From Nocardioides sp. (GTDB taxonomy: Bacteria > Actinomycetota > Actinomycetes > Propionibacteriales > Nocardioidaceae): a DNA stretch of 64,000 nucleotides. Under the pieces are notes generated by a model, which had not been told where the DNA came from, searched no databases, and saw nothing but the letters and a program-made list of their open reading frames with translations. This document shows positions 45,867 to 54,454 of the stretch, piece after piece. Numbering within the stretch: the first letter of the stretch is position 1; the number at the start of each line of letters is the position of its first letter. Position numbers and translations under genes: made by a program. The stretch spans positions 61,401 through 125,400 of the forward strand of contig NZ_JACIXG010000004.1 of assembly GCF_014360585.1 (NCBI RefSeq), in the 5' to 3' direction.

Positions 45867-46569
45867 TCTCGCCCGCGTACCGGCTGGAACGCTCGACCCG
45901 CTAAGAGCCGTCGTCGATGCAGCCCTGAGTGCCGCTACGAACCTCCGTCCTGACGACGTCATGCTCGTCGGCGCCCACGCCCGCGATCTATGGCACGTCT
46001 CGCTCGGGCATGAGACCAACACAAGACCCACCCATGACATCGATCTCGCGGTTGCCTTGGCCTCCTGGGACTCGTACAGGGATCTCACCAGCGCTTTCGC
46101 ACCGACCGGCAGCAACCAGATCCGGTACCGCATCGCAGGTATCGACGTTGACCTCCTCGCATTCGGCGGGGTCGAGCAACCTGCCGGCGTCGTCACCCCA
46201 CCACCTCGCAAGGAAGCCGTCAGCGTGTGGGCTTTCGATGAGATCTACGACGCCGCGGTGCCGCTCGACTTGGGGCTCACCGAACCCATCCGTCTGCCTT
46301 CCCCGTCCGGGTACGCGGCGGCCAAGCTCGCCGCCTGGCTTGATCGTTCCGCCTACGGCGAGTTCAAGGACGCCCAAGACATCGGCGTCGTGCTGTCCTG
46401 GTACTTCGACTCCTCAAAGGTGAGCGATTCCCTCTACCAAAGCGAAGAGGGCAACAGTGTCTTGGCCGCCGAAGAGTACGACTCGGACCTTGCCGCCGCA
46501 CATTGGCTCGGTCGTGACGTCGCGCTCCTCATCGGCGCCGTGCGGGCCACCGAACTCCTCGAACGGTGA
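45856..46569 (+). CDS. AbiEii-type nucleotidyltransferase toxin
   Basis: 237 residues from ATG at 45856; a GTG at 45841 would add five. Pol-beta-like nucleotidyltransferase motifs: VGAHARDLWH (residues 38-47), THDIDLAVA (Asp61, Asp63) and IDVDLLAFG (Asp97, Asp99). Related toxins (AbiEii, MenT) add nucleotides to RNA substrates such as tRNA and block growth. The pair may act against phage or to stabilise the region. Confidence 0.85.
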   Translation: MQLDLARVPAGTLDPLRAVVDAALSAATNLRPDDVMLVGAHARDLWHVSLGHETNTRPTHDIDLAVALASWDSYRDLTSAFAPTGSNQIRYRIAGIDVDLLAFGGVEQPAGVVTPPPRKEAVSVWAFDEIYDAAVPLDLGLTEPIRLPSPSGYAAAKLAAWLDRSAYGEFKDAQDIGVVLSWYFDSSKVSDSLYQSEEGNSVLAAEEYDSDLAAAHWLGRDVALLIGAVRATELLER

Positions 46570-46727
46570 CCCGGCGACAAGGCGAACCTGAGCGCGTATC
46601 TCGGCCTCGCCTTCGCTCCATCCTCTTCACCTGAACATCGACGGCGGCTGGAGCACGTCGCGGCCCTCTCGAGAGGGATCGAGCACACACTGAGCTGAGT
46701 CGAGGGCGGCTCCGGCTGCCCGAAGCA

Positions 46728-46757
46728 CGCGGCGGGCGGCTCGAGCCGGCCGCCGCG
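46728..46757. terminator. GC-rich hairpin between abiE pair and phoX
   Basis: CGCGGCGGGCGGCT (46728-46741) pairs with AGCCGGCCGCCGCG (46744-46757) with one mismatch. It lies between converging genes 20 bases before the PhoX stop, a likely bidirectional terminator. Confidence 0.6.
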
Positions 46758-46776
46758 TACTTCTTCCTGATCCGCC

Positions 46777-48234
46777 TCAGCCGAGGTAGCGCTCCCACGG
46801 GCCGGTGATGGCCAGGGTGTAGCCAGGGTCCTGCATGTTGACGAAGAGGACCTTGCCGTCGGGCGAGAAGCAGGGGCCGCAGAACTCGGAGTCGTTGAGG
46901 TCGTTGCGGGCGATGGCGTAGGCCGGACCGCCCGGGAACGCGCCGAGCACGTGCGAGGCGCCGCTGCCGTCCTCGGCGAGGACCAGCGAGCCCCACGGCG
47001 TGACGGTGACGTTGTCGGGGCCGTCGAAGGTGAGGTCACTGAATCGAGGGGCCGGGGCGTCGTCCTCGGACTGGGTCTGGTGAGGGAAGTACGTCACCAG
47101 CTGGATCGTCTCGGCCTTGTAGTCGTAGAACCAGACCATGCCGTCGTGCGGCGACGCATCGGCCGGCATGTCGCCGTCCTCCCACGCGTAGGAGTTGACC
47201 ACGTAGACACCCTCGTCGGTGCCCCACACACCCTCGAACTTGCGGCCCCGGGTGACCTCGCCGTCGGCGAACTGCTCGCGGCACGGAGTCTGCTGGGCGT
47301 CGCGCTCGGGGACGGTCTTCCACTTCACTGGGAAGGGCTGGCCCATCTGCGCGGAGGTCAGGTAGGCAACGTCCGGCAGCACCGAGCCGTCGGGGAGGAT
47401 GATCTGCATCGCGGCGAGCGTGCCGGCGTCGTCAGCCAGCTCGGTGAGTACGCCCGGGCCGAGCTTCACGCCCGCCGGAGCGGTCCAGCGGTAGAAGAGC
47501 CCGTTCGGCTCGTCGGCGTCCTCGGACAGGTAGACCCGGGTCAGGGTCTTGTCGATCGCGAGCGCCTCGTGGTCGTAGCGGCCGAACGCCTTGATCGGGC
47601 GCGGGTCGGCGGAGCCGTCGGCCCAGACCTCGAAGACGTAGCCGTGGTCCTTCTCGTAGACGCCCTTGGTCCCGTCCTCGCCCTCCCACTCCTCGCCGGC
47701 GTCGTTGACCGTCTCCTCGCACGTCAGCCAGGTCCCCCACGGCGTCGGGCCGCCGGCGCAGTTGGTGGAGGTGCCGGAGATCGCGACGAACTCACCGAAG
47801 TTGGCGCCGCCCGCGTCGGTGGTGATCACGGTGCAGCCACCCGACGGTGCGCCCGGGTCATAGACCGTCCCCTCGACCAGGGGCACCGGGATCCCCTCGC
47901 CGGGCTCGATCTCGTGGTTCTGGATCAGCGTGTAGCGCCCGCGCCTGCCTCCGAGCACCATCATCCCGTCGTGGTTGGACGGTGTCTTCTCCCCCGTCGT
48001 CAGGGTGGTCTCCCCGGCCGAGGTGACGATGGCGTACGCGAACCCCTCGGCCAGCGCGAGGATCCCCTTGGGGTCGTCCACGAGCGGCGGGAACGGCTCG
48101 CGGGCGCGCTTGCGACCGAGGGTGCCGGGCTTGGCGGGCTTCACCTCGGCCAGAGCGGGAACGGCACCGGCGACGGCCAGGCCGACCCCGGCCGCGGCTC
48201 CTCCGGTGAGCAGGGAGCGTCGAGTTGCGGACAT
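46777..48234 (-). CDS. PhoX-family (DUF839) secreted phosphatase-like protein
   Basis: 485 residues from ATG at 48234. The Tat signal peptide MSATRRSLLTGGAAAGVGLA marks export in folded form, typical of PhoX, which carries an iron-calcium cofactor. Conserved blocks include NHDGMMVLGG, IQNHEIEPGEG, WGTWLTCEETVND (Cys/Glu metal ligands) and HEALAID. Probable alkaline phosphatase for phosphate scavenging. No phosphate-control sequence could be identified upstream by eye. Confidence 0.9.
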   Translation of the reverse strand: MSATRRSLLTGGAAAGVGLAVAGAVPALAEVKPAKPGTLGRKRAREPFPPLVDDPKGILALAEGFAYAIVTSAGETTLTTGEKTPSNHDGMMVLGGRRGRYTLIQNHEIEPGEGIPVPLVEGTVYDPGAPSGGCTVITTDAGGANFGEFVAISGTSTNCAGGPTPWGTWLTCEETVNDAGEEWEGEDGTKGVYEKDHGYVFEVWADGSADPRPIKAFGRYDHEALAIDKTLTRVYLSEDADEPNGLFYRWTAPAGVKLGPGVLTELADDAGTLAAMQIILPDGSVLPDVAYLTSAQMGQPFPVKWKTVPERDAQQTPCREQFADGEVTRGRKFEGVWGTDEGVYVVNSYAWEDGDMPADASPHDGMVWFYDYKAETIQLVTYFPHQTQSEDDAPAPRFSDLTFDGPDNVTVTPWGSLVLAEDGSGASHVLGAFPGGPAYAIARNDLNDSEFCGPCFSPDGKVLFVNMQDPGYTLAITGPWERYLG

Positions 48235-48368
48235 GGGTGGTACTCCTCGGAGCTTGGTAGGGGATCCCGAGACAGGTTTCAGCCCTCTACCCAAGCCAGT
48301 CCGCAATACCTGCACGCCTGCACGTGGTGAACCTCAGGCGACAGCGGCGTGAAACGTACGCCGGTGGC

Positions 48369-48596
48369 TCAGGTCGCAGCCGTCGGTCGGACGCTGCACG
48401 CGACGAGGACGAGAATCCCCACCGTGGCGGCGCCGAACATGCCGGCCAAGCCGGCACCCCGGGTGGAGCCGGAGCCCCCGCCTTCCCACGCGAACCCACA
48501 CCTGCAGCACATCAGTTGCCGGCGGCCCCCCGCCGCACGCGAGAGAACCCGGATCTCCTCGTCTTCGGTGCACATGGCACACATAGCCGAAGCCAT
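48369..48596 (-). CDS. Small zinc-ribbon membrane protein, unknown function
   Basis: 75 residues from ATG at 48596 with a good GAGGAG ribosome binding site; longer in-frame starts lack one. Two Cys pairs (Cys6/Cys9 in CAMC, Cys30/Cys33 in CCRC) can form a zinc ribbon, followed by a Gly/Ser linker and one membrane helix (GLAGMFGAATVGILVLVACSV). I do not recognise a named family. Confidence 0.65.
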   Translation of the reverse strand: MASAMCAMCTEDEEIRVLSRAAGGRRQLMCCRCGFAWEGGGSGSTRGAGLAGMFGAATVGILVLVACSVRPTAAT

Positions 48597-48711
48597 CGAG
48601 TGAACTCCTCGCACTTCTAGATGAACAGAATCTGTACAACGCCGTCCAGAATGACACAGGCACAGGCCCGTCCCCCAGTTGAGCACGACCTGTGTCTGAA
48701 CTGTGAAGATG

Positions 48712-49662
48712 CTATTGACCAGCAGAAACATCGTCCGTGTTGGCGACGCCGTAGGGGATGTGCACCCCGGCGATCGACCCGACCGCGGGGTCCAGGTGGG
48801 TCGTCTGGTCGTCGAAGAAGATCAGCGGGCGCAGCACCTCGAGCACACGCACTTTCTCCACCCCACCCAGGAAGAAGGCCTCGTTGACGTAGACGTCCCA
48901 GGACTGCAGCGACCGGATCGCCCGCTCGTGAGCCGGGGCGCCGCGGGCGGTGACCAGCGCGATCCGCAGCCGCGGCTCGTAGTCCGGATCCTCCAGGCGG
49001 CGCTGCTCCTCGATCTGCTGGATCCGGTTGAGATCACGCAGCAGTGGCTGCAGCGGTCCGGGCTCGAGCGGCTCGGCCTTGCGGCTCGTCTCGTGGGCCC
49101 GGTACCTCTCCATCCCCTCCTCGCGGTAGACCCGCTCGGAGCGGTCGTCGGCGAGCACACCGTCGAAGTCGAAGGCGACGACGACGGAACGGTCGGTCTC
49201 GTCGTACGTCGCGGCCGACGGCAGCACCTGACCGGCCGGGAAGCCCTCCTGGATCGCGGCGATCACATCCGACTGGTTGCCGCTGAGGAACAGCGACATG
49301 TCGAGCGCGCCGATGTAACGGTGGGGAGAGCGCCCCTGGGTGAAGATCGCGCGGGTCATCGGCAGGTCGTGGTGCTCGATCGAGCGCATCACCCGCAGCC
49401 CGGTGTTGGGGTCGTTGCGGGAGACCACGATCACCTCGACGAGACCGTCGTCGGCGTCGGCGGCCAGGTCGTTGAGGCTCAGCAGTCGCTTGATGAACGG
49501 AAACGCGACACCGGGCCGAAGCGGCTCATCGATGCGTTCGTCCTGGTAGCGGCGGTAGGCCTCCTCGCCGTGCTCGCGGAAGTACGCATCCGACTCGGTC
49601 AGGTCGAAGAGCGCGCTCGACGCGATCCCGACGACCAACCGGTCTCTCAGCTCATATCCCAC
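48712..49662 (-). CDS. 5'-nucleotidase (PF06189-type)
   Basis: 316 residues from GTG at 49662, spaced nine bases from GGTAGG; TTG at 49671 is an alternative. HAD-like motif AFDFDGVLADDRSE near residue 165 and LIFFDDQTTHLDPA near the C-terminus, with VEVIVVSRNDPNTGLRV. This matches cytosolic 5'-nucleotidase family PF06189. Hydrolyses nucleoside monophosphates. Stands alone between PhoX and the sugar dehydrogenase, both also acting on phospho-compounds or sugars. Confidence 0.9.
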   Translation of the reverse strand: MGYELRDRLVVGIASSALFDLTESDAYFREHGEEAYRRYQDERIDEPLRPGVAFPFIKRLLSLNDLAADADDGLVEVIVVSRNDPNTGLRVMRSIEHHDLPMTRAIFTQGRSPHRYIGALDMSLFLSGNQSDVIAAIQEGFPAGQVLPSAATYDETDRSVVVAFDFDGVLADDRSERVYREEGMERYRAHETSRKAEPLEPGPLQPLLRDLNRIQQIEEQRRLEDPDYEPRLRIALVTARGAPAHERAIRSLQSWDVYVNEAFFLGGVEKVRVLEVLRPLIFFDDQTTHLDPAVGSIAGVHIPYGVANTDDVSAGQ

Positions 49663-49826
49663 GCTCGGCAACCTACCGCTCTTCGCCGGAACGGGGTCGT
49701 TGCCAGATCAACTCGCTTCCGCCATAGTTCCGGCCAGCGTCCTCGTGGCACCGGCCACATCTCGGGGAGGACGCTGCTGCATTTTCCTTCGATCCCCCTC
49801 ATTTCTCTGGAGGAGAAGTAAGTCTC

Positions 49827-51269
49827 ATGAGCATCAAACGAAGCCTGGGTCTCGCCGCCGGATCCGCTGCTCTGGCAGCGCTGACCGCCACCACCGTCCC
49901 GGCGATCCCGGCGGCCGCGAGCGGGCCCGAGCCCGCACTGGGCGCACCGAACGTGGTCGCCGACGGTCTCGCCAACCCCTACTCGCTCGCCTGGGGAGCC
50001 CACGACAGGCTGTGGCTCACCGAGAAGAGCGGCAAGTCCGTCCTCAGCGTGGACCCCGCGACCGGCGCGAAGAGCACGCTTCTGGACCTCTCGGCCCAGG
50101 CCGTCTCCAGCGGCCAGGACGGGGTGCTGGGACTTGCCGTGGAGCCGTCGGTCGTCCACAAGGGCAGAGGTTCTGCGTACGTCTCGTTCAGCTATGACTC
50201 CGGCAAGGCCGAGGAGTCCACGGGCGAGACCCGCCGCACCAAGATCGTGCGCTACAGCTACGACGACGCCAGGAAGAAGCTGGTCAACCCGACCACGATC
50301 ATCGCCGGGCTGCCGGGCAGCATCGACCACCAGGGTGGCCGGCTGCTGATCGGACCCGACGGGAAGCTCTACTACGCGATCGGCGACCAGGGCACCAACC
50401 AGTACTCCCTGGCCTGCCGCCAGAACCAGGCCCAGACCCTCCCGACCGCGGCCGAGGTCGCGGCGAAGGACTGGTTCGCCTACCAGGGCAAGACGCTGCG
50501 GCTGAACCGCGACGGCTCCATCCCGACCGACAACCCGACGATCGACGGCGTACGCAGCCACATCTGGACCTACGGACACCGCAACCCGCAGGGCTTCGCC
50601 TTCACCCCCTCCGGCCAGCTCCTCGAGGCCGAGCACGGCCCGAAGACCGACGACGAGCTCAACCTGCTCCGCCCCGGCGGCAACTACGGCTGGCCGAACG
50701 TCGCCGGCTACCAGGACGACGACTCCGCCTACGTCTACGGCGACTGGAGCGCCTCCTCCCCGACGCCGTGCGCGGAGCTGACGCACTCCGACTTCGAGAT
50801 CCACGAGGACGTCCCGACGTCGAAGGAGTCGGAGTTCACGGCGCGCTCCCACGAGCCGCTGGACACCTTCGGCACCTCGGTCACCTGGGACCACGACTTC
50901 ACCGGCGCCCCGTGCGACGAGTCCGGTCTCTACTACATCTGCTACCCGACCATCGCCCCGTCCAGCCTGACCTACTACAAGCCGGCCGTCGGCCGGGCGA
51001 TGCCGGGCTGGGAGAACTCGGTGATCATGACCAGCCTCAAGGACGGCACGATCTACCGCCTGGCACTCAACTCGATCGAGACCGACGTGGTCGCGGTCGA
51101 GCCGCTCCACACCGACCAGGACCGGTTCCGCGACACGATCGTCAGCCCTGACGGCAAGACGATCTACGCGATCACCGACACCGCGGGCCTCGTCCGCGGC
51201 GAGGGTGACGCCCCGACCACCGACCTCACCCACCCGGGCTCGCTGCTCGCGTTCCCGGTCAGCAACTGA
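49827..51269 (+). CDS. Secreted PQQ-dependent glucose/sorbosone dehydrogenase-like protein
   Basis: 480 residues with GGAGGAGAAG before ATG 49827. Signal peptide (SLGLAAGSAALAALTATTVPAIPAAAS), then a six-bladed propeller: LANPYSLAWGAHDRLWLTEK, GSIDHQGGRLLIGPDGKLYYAIGDQG and YGHRNPQGFAFTPSGQLLEAEHGP are the PQQ-binding and catalytic blocks of soluble glucose dehydrogenase (GdhB-like). Oxidises sugars outside the cell. No PQQ synthesis genes are in the window. A strong hairpin follows. Confidence 0.9.
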   Translation: MSIKRSLGLAAGSAALAALTATTVPAIPAAASGPEPALGAPNVVADGLANPYSLAWGAHDRLWLTEKSGKSVLSVDPATGAKSTLLDLSAQAVSSGQDGVLGLAVEPSVVHKGRGSAYVSFSYDSGKAEESTGETRRTKIVRYSYDDARKKLVNPTTIIAGLPGSIDHQGGRLLIGPDGKLYYAIGDQGTNQYSLACRQNQAQTLPTAAEVAAKDWFAYQGKTLRLNRDGSIPTDNPTIDGVRSHIWTYGHRNPQGFAFTPSGQLLEAEHGPKTDDELNLLRPGGNYGWPNVAGYQDDDSAYVYGDWSASSPTPCAELTHSDFEIHEDVPTSKESEFTARSHEPLDTFGTSVTWDHDFTGAPCDESGLYYICYPTIAPSSLTYYKPAVGRAMPGWENSVIMTSLKDGTIYRLALNSIETDVVAVEPLHTDQDRFRDTIVSPDGKTIYAITDTAGLVRGEGDAPTTDLTHPGSLLAFPVSN

Positions 51270-51285
51270 CGTAGGTCCCCGCTCT

Positions 51286-51332
51286 CCGGACCCCGGGTGT
51301 GCGCCGATAAATGGTGTGCGCCCGGGGTCCGG
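51286..51332 (+). terminator. Terminator hairpin after sugar dehydrogenase gene
   Basis: CCGGACCCCGGG (51286-51297) and CCCGGGGTCCGG (51321-51332) form a perfect 12-bp stem with a 23-base loop, 16 bases after the stop. Confidence 0.7.
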
Positions 51333-51385
51333 GCATGTCTACGGTTGATGTCATGCAGCAGCGACCGCGCCCGTGAACGCACGCA

Positions 51386-51458
51386 CGGGTTGTGGGGAAG
51401 CGGCTATCCCTCCTGGGTTGGGTCCAGGCGATCGCGGGTTCGAGTCCCGCCAACCCGA
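51386..51458 (+). tRNA. tRNA-Pro (anticodon TGG)
   Basis: Complete cloverleaf: acceptor CGGGTTG/CAACCCG with discriminator A, D-arm GGGA/TCCC with GG in the loop, anticodon stem CCTGG/CCAGG with loop GTTGGGT (anticodon TGG at 51419-51421), variable CGATC, and T-arm GCGGG/CCCGC with loop TTCGAGT. The 3' CCA is not encoded. Codon CCA/CCG-type proline decoding. It lies head-to-tail against the reductase gene stop, eight bases away. Confidence 0.96.
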
Positions 51459-51466
51459 CGGTGACG

Positions 51467-51940
51467 TCAGTCCGCGTTGGTGACGCGGAGGAACTCCTGG
51501 ACGTCGAAGACGGCACGGAAGAGGCCGGCCCCCTTGGGGAGCATGGGTGCGACCTCGGCGTAGGGGACGATCCGCGGGTCGGTGACGCGGTGGTCGACAC
51601 CGTCGTAGACGATCGTGGCCGAGTTGGCGGCCAGGACGTTCTGGGCCCAGTCGACCTTCGAGGTGTAGGGAAGATTGATGACGAAGCCGTCGGGGGTCGG
51701 GAACGGCGTGACCGGGGTGGCGTACTCCCGACCGCTCGTGCGACCGACGTGGAGGACGACGCCGTTGGTGGCGCCTTCGCCGCCGGCGGTCTTCAGCGCC
51801 TCGGAGGCGAACCGCTTGGAGAAAGCACGGATGCGGTCCTGCAGCCACGGCGACTTGTTGCGCATGCCGATCACGAAGGCGGCACCCGCACCAGCCGCAC
51901 CGACGGCCAGAAGGCCCGGGATCACTCGACTCAATCGCAT
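51467..51940 (-). CDS. Deazaflavin (F420)-dependent nitroreductase/quinone-reductase-family protein
   Basis: 157 residues. N-terminal hydrophobic helix (LLAVGAAGAGAAFVIGM), then the split-beta-barrel domain with the family block VVLHVGRTSGREYATPVTP and WAQNVLAANSATIVYDG. This pattern is that of Ddn-like F420H2-dependent enzymes, which reduce quinones or nitro compounds; F420 is typical of actinobacteria. The membrane helix would place it close to menaquinone. Confidence 0.88.
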   Translation of the reverse strand: MRLSRVIPGLLAVGAAGAGAAFVIGMRNKSPWLQDRIRAFSKRFASEALKTAGGEGATNGVVLHVGRTSGREYATPVTPFPTPDGFVINLPYTSKVDWAQNVLAANSATIVYDGVDHRVTDPRIVPYAEVAPMLPKGAGLFRAVFDVQEFLRVTNAD

Positions 51941-52067
51941 GCCGCAAACCTACCTGGCGCCCCAGCGCTGGCCTGGGTGACAGATACCGTGGGCGCCGTC
52001 ACACTGGAACTCTCGGATCTCGACAGAGTTGACGGACCAGACAGGCTCGACCACCGAGGAGGGGCGG

Positions 52068-53192
52068 ATGCGGCGCTGGAAGCGTGCTCATCTGGGCACA
52101 GAGGCCGACCGGGCGACCTTCCGCACCCTCCACAACGCGTCCTTGGCGACCCCGGCCCTGCGTGGCGGTCTGACCGTGGACAGCGCCGAGCGCGCCGCCC
52201 CTCATCTCCAGGCGCTTCTGGCCGCTCCTGCGCTCGCGATCACCGACACCGACGGCCTGCTCGCCTGGGAGGGCATCGGCACCCATCACCAGGAGCAGGT
52301 GACCAAGCTGGCCGAGGGGACGCTGGACCACGGCGCGACCCGGTTCTACGACCGGGTCGACCTGGAGTGCGGTCAGGCCGGCTGCCCGCTGCACACCGCC
52401 GTGGTCAGTCCGCTGGTCGTCGAGGACCACCTCGTCGGCACGTTGCAGGTCTACGCCCCGAACACCTCCGCGATGATGGTTCGCGCCGCCGACGAGGTGG
52501 CGACCTGGGTCTCCGGCCAGCTCGAGCTCGCCGAGCTCGACGCGTCGCGGCGGCGGTTGATGGAGGCCGAGGTGCGCGCGCTGCGCGCCCAGATCAGCCC
52601 CCACTTCATCTACAACTCCCTGGGTGCGATCGCCAGCTTCGTACGCACCGATCCCGAGCGCGCTCGGGAGCTGCTGCTCGAGTTCGCCGACTTCACCCGC
52701 TACTCCTTCCGCACCCACGGCGAATACACGACGCTGTCGGAGGAGCTGCGGTCCGTGGAGCGCTATCTGCTCCTCGAGCAGGCCCGTTTCGGCGACCGCC
52801 TCAGCGTGCGGCTCTCCGTCGCGCCCGAGGTGCTGCCGATCGCGGTCCCCTTCCTCAGCCTCCAGCCCCTGGTCGAGAACGCCGTACGCCACGGCCTCGC
52901 CGACGCCGAGACGGGTCACATCTCCATCAAGGCCGCCGACCGAGGCTCCGAGTGCCTGATCGAGGTCGAGGACGACGGCGCGGGCGAGGACCCCGAGAAG
53001 GTACGCCGCGCCCTGGCCGGCATCTCGACAGGAACCAGCGGCAGCAACGACTCGATCGGGCTCGGCAACGTCGACGCCCGGCTCCGCAACGCCTACGGCG
53101 ACGACTACGGTCTCGTTGTCGAGACCGCCCCCGGCGCCGGCACGAAGGTCGTGCTGCGGATCCCGAAGTTCGCCCCAGGAGTGCACCCATGA
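52068..53192 (+). CDS. LytS-type sensor histidine kinase lacking a membrane domain
   Basis: 374 residues from ATG at 52068 behind AGGAGGGGCGG; an upstream TTG (52029) would only add polar residues. It keeps the LytS-family GAF-like domain (ITDTDGLLAWEGIGTHHQ, then LECGQAGCPLHTAVVSPL with Cys101/Cys106), the phospho-acceptor block AQISPHFIYNSLG (His179) and HATPase motifs (LVENAVRHG, EVEDDGAG). The membrane 5TMR region that normally begins LytS kinases is absent, so the signal is probably intracellular. Partner of the LytTR regulator encoded next. Confidence 0.92.
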   Translation: MRRWKRAHLGTEADRATFRTLHNASLATPALRGGLTVDSAERAAPHLQALLAAPALAITDTDGLLAWEGIGTHHQEQVTKLAEGTLDHGATRFYDRVDLECGQAGCPLHTAVVSPLVVEDHLVGTLQVYAPNTSAMMVRAADEVATWVSGQLELAELDASRRRLMEAEVRALRAQISPHFIYNSLGAIASFVRTDPERARELLLEFADFTRYSFRTHGEYTTLSEELRSVERYLLLEQARFGDRLSVRLSVAPEVLPIAVPFLSLQPLVENAVRHGLADAETGHISIKAADRGSECLIEVEDDGAGEDPEKVRRALAGISTGTSGSNDSIGLGNVDARLRNAYGDDYGLVVETAPGAGTKVVLRIPKFAPGVHP

Positions 53193-53260
53193 GCGAGCGC
53201 AAGCGAGCGGCCATCAAAGTCGTCATGTCGCCGGGTCCGTACTCTCGCGCTTGCGCTACG
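53190..53260. repeat. Inverted-repeat element between kinase and regulator genes
   Basis: AGCGCAAGCG (53196-53205) and CGCTTGCGCT (53248-53257) are exact complements separated by 42 bases. The element begins at the kinase stop codon and fills the gap to the regulator, which is unusual in an otherwise overlapping operon. Confidence 0.5.
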
Positions 53261-53271
53261 GAGGTGGCGAC

Positions 53272-54066
53272 ATGACCGCGTCGTCGAGCAGCCGTACGGC
53301 GTACACCCCCAATCAGCGCCGCCAAGGCGCACCCGGCGGGTGGCTGCGCGTGCTCGTCGTCGACGACGAGCCGCCGGCGGCCGACGAGCTCTCCTACCTG
53401 CTGCGGCAGGACCCCCGCGTCGCTGACGTACGCACCTGCCTCTCCGCCACCGATGGGCTGCAGCAGCTGCAGGAGTCGACCGTCGACGCGGTCTTCCTCG
53501 ACATCCAGATGCCTGGCCTCAACGGTCTCGAGCTGGCCGGGCTGCTGGCGCGCTTCAAGACACCGCCCGCGGTCGTCTTCGTGACCGCCCACGAGGAGCA
53601 CGCGCTGGAGGCCTTCGACCTGCGCGCCGTCGACTACGTGCTCAAGCCGGTGCGCGCCGAGCGCCTGGCCGAGACGGTCACCCGCCTGGAGGGCAGCGTG
53701 CCCGAGGAGGAGCCCAGTGGCGACCTGCAGATTCCGGTGGAGCTCGGTGGCGTGACCCGGTTCGTCTGGCGCAGCCAGATCAGCCACGTGGAGGCTCAGG
53801 GCGACTATGCGCGCCTGCACACCGGCGAGGGGTCCCACCTGGTCCGGGTCCCGCTGACGCAGCTCGAGCAGGAGTGGGCGCCCGCGAAGTTCGTACGCAT
53901 CCACCGCTCTCTCCTCGTCAACCTCGCCCACGTGACAGAGGTGCGGTCCGAGGCAGGGCGGTGCTCGGTCGTCGTCGGCGGCGCCGCCCGGGGCACCGAG
54001 CTGCAGGTCAGTCGTCGGCACACCCGCCAGTTGAAGGATCTCCTCGCCCGACGCTCGAGCGAGTGA
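53272..54066 (+). CDS. LytTR-family response regulator
   Basis: 264 residues, ATG at 53272 behind ACGGAGGTGGCG. Receiver domain with VLVVDDEPP and phospho-acceptor Asp77 in DAVFLDIQMPG, conserved Thr in FVTAHEEHALEAF and Lys in DYVLKPVRAE. The C-terminal LytTR DNA-binding domain is about residues 150-260 (ISHVEAQGDYARLHT, FVRIHRSLLVNLAHV). LytTR proteins bind pairs of direct repeats about 21 bases apart; such a pair exists at 56436-56468 upstream of the symporter operon. Confidence 0.95.
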   Translation: MTASSSSRTAYTPNQRRQGAPGGWLRVLVVDDEPPAADELSYLLRQDPRVADVRTCLSATDGLQQLQESTVDAVFLDIQMPGLNGLELAGLLARFKTPPAVVFVTAHEEHALEAFDLRAVDYVLKPVRAERLAETVTRLEGSVPEEEPSGDLQIPVELGGVTRFVWRSQISHVEAQGDYARLHTGEGSHLVRVPLTQLEQEWAPAKFVRIHRSLLVNLAHVTEVRSEAGRCSVVVGGAARGTELQVSRRHTRQLKDLLARRSSE

Positions 54067-54070
54067 GCGA

Positions 54071-54454
54071 GTGAGCGAGCAGCAACGCGTACGCGTCACC
54101 GGACCGCCCCGCCGACGCCGGATCCCCCGTGGCCAGTCGCCCGGCGAATCCGACCGGCTCGGGGAGATCTACCTCGGGTCGCTGATGCGCGACCAGCTCG
54201 TCTCGGCCGCCATCACCCTGGTGCTGCTCACCCTCGGGATCGGGTCGCTGCCGCTGGTCTTCTGGCTCTTTCCCGGTCTGGCGAGCATCGCTCCGCTGGG
54301 CGTCCCGCTGCCGTGGATCCTGCTCGGCGTGCTGGTCTACCCGTTCCTCGTCCTCCTCGGCTGGCTCTACGTTCGTCGCGCCGAGCGCAGCGAGGCGGCG
54401 TTCGCCGAGCTGAACCACAAGCACGATCAGGCATATCCCGAGGACGACGAATGA
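54071..54454 (+). CDS. Small two-helix membrane protein, probable symporter partner
   Basis: 127 residues, GTG at 54071, overlapping the next symporter gene (ATGA). Basic N-terminus (PPRRRRIPRG), then helices AAITLVLLTLGIGSLPLVFWLF and PLPWILLGVLVYPFLVLLGWLYV and an acidic tail. The topology and position match small partner proteins (DUF485/DUF4212-like) encoded before sodium:solute symporters, although the sequence is not a clear member of either family. Confidence 0.75.
   Translation: MSEQQRVRVTGPPRRRRIPRGQSPGESDRLGEIYLGSLMRDQLVSAAITLVLLTLGIGSLPLVFWLFPGLASIAPLGVPLPWILLGVLVYPFLVLLGWLYVRRAERSEAAFAELNHKHDQAYPEDDE

Noticed and set aside
51386..51458. tRNA-Pro as an integration site
   Set aside because: No duplicate of the tRNA 3' end and no integrase were found in the flanking genes.
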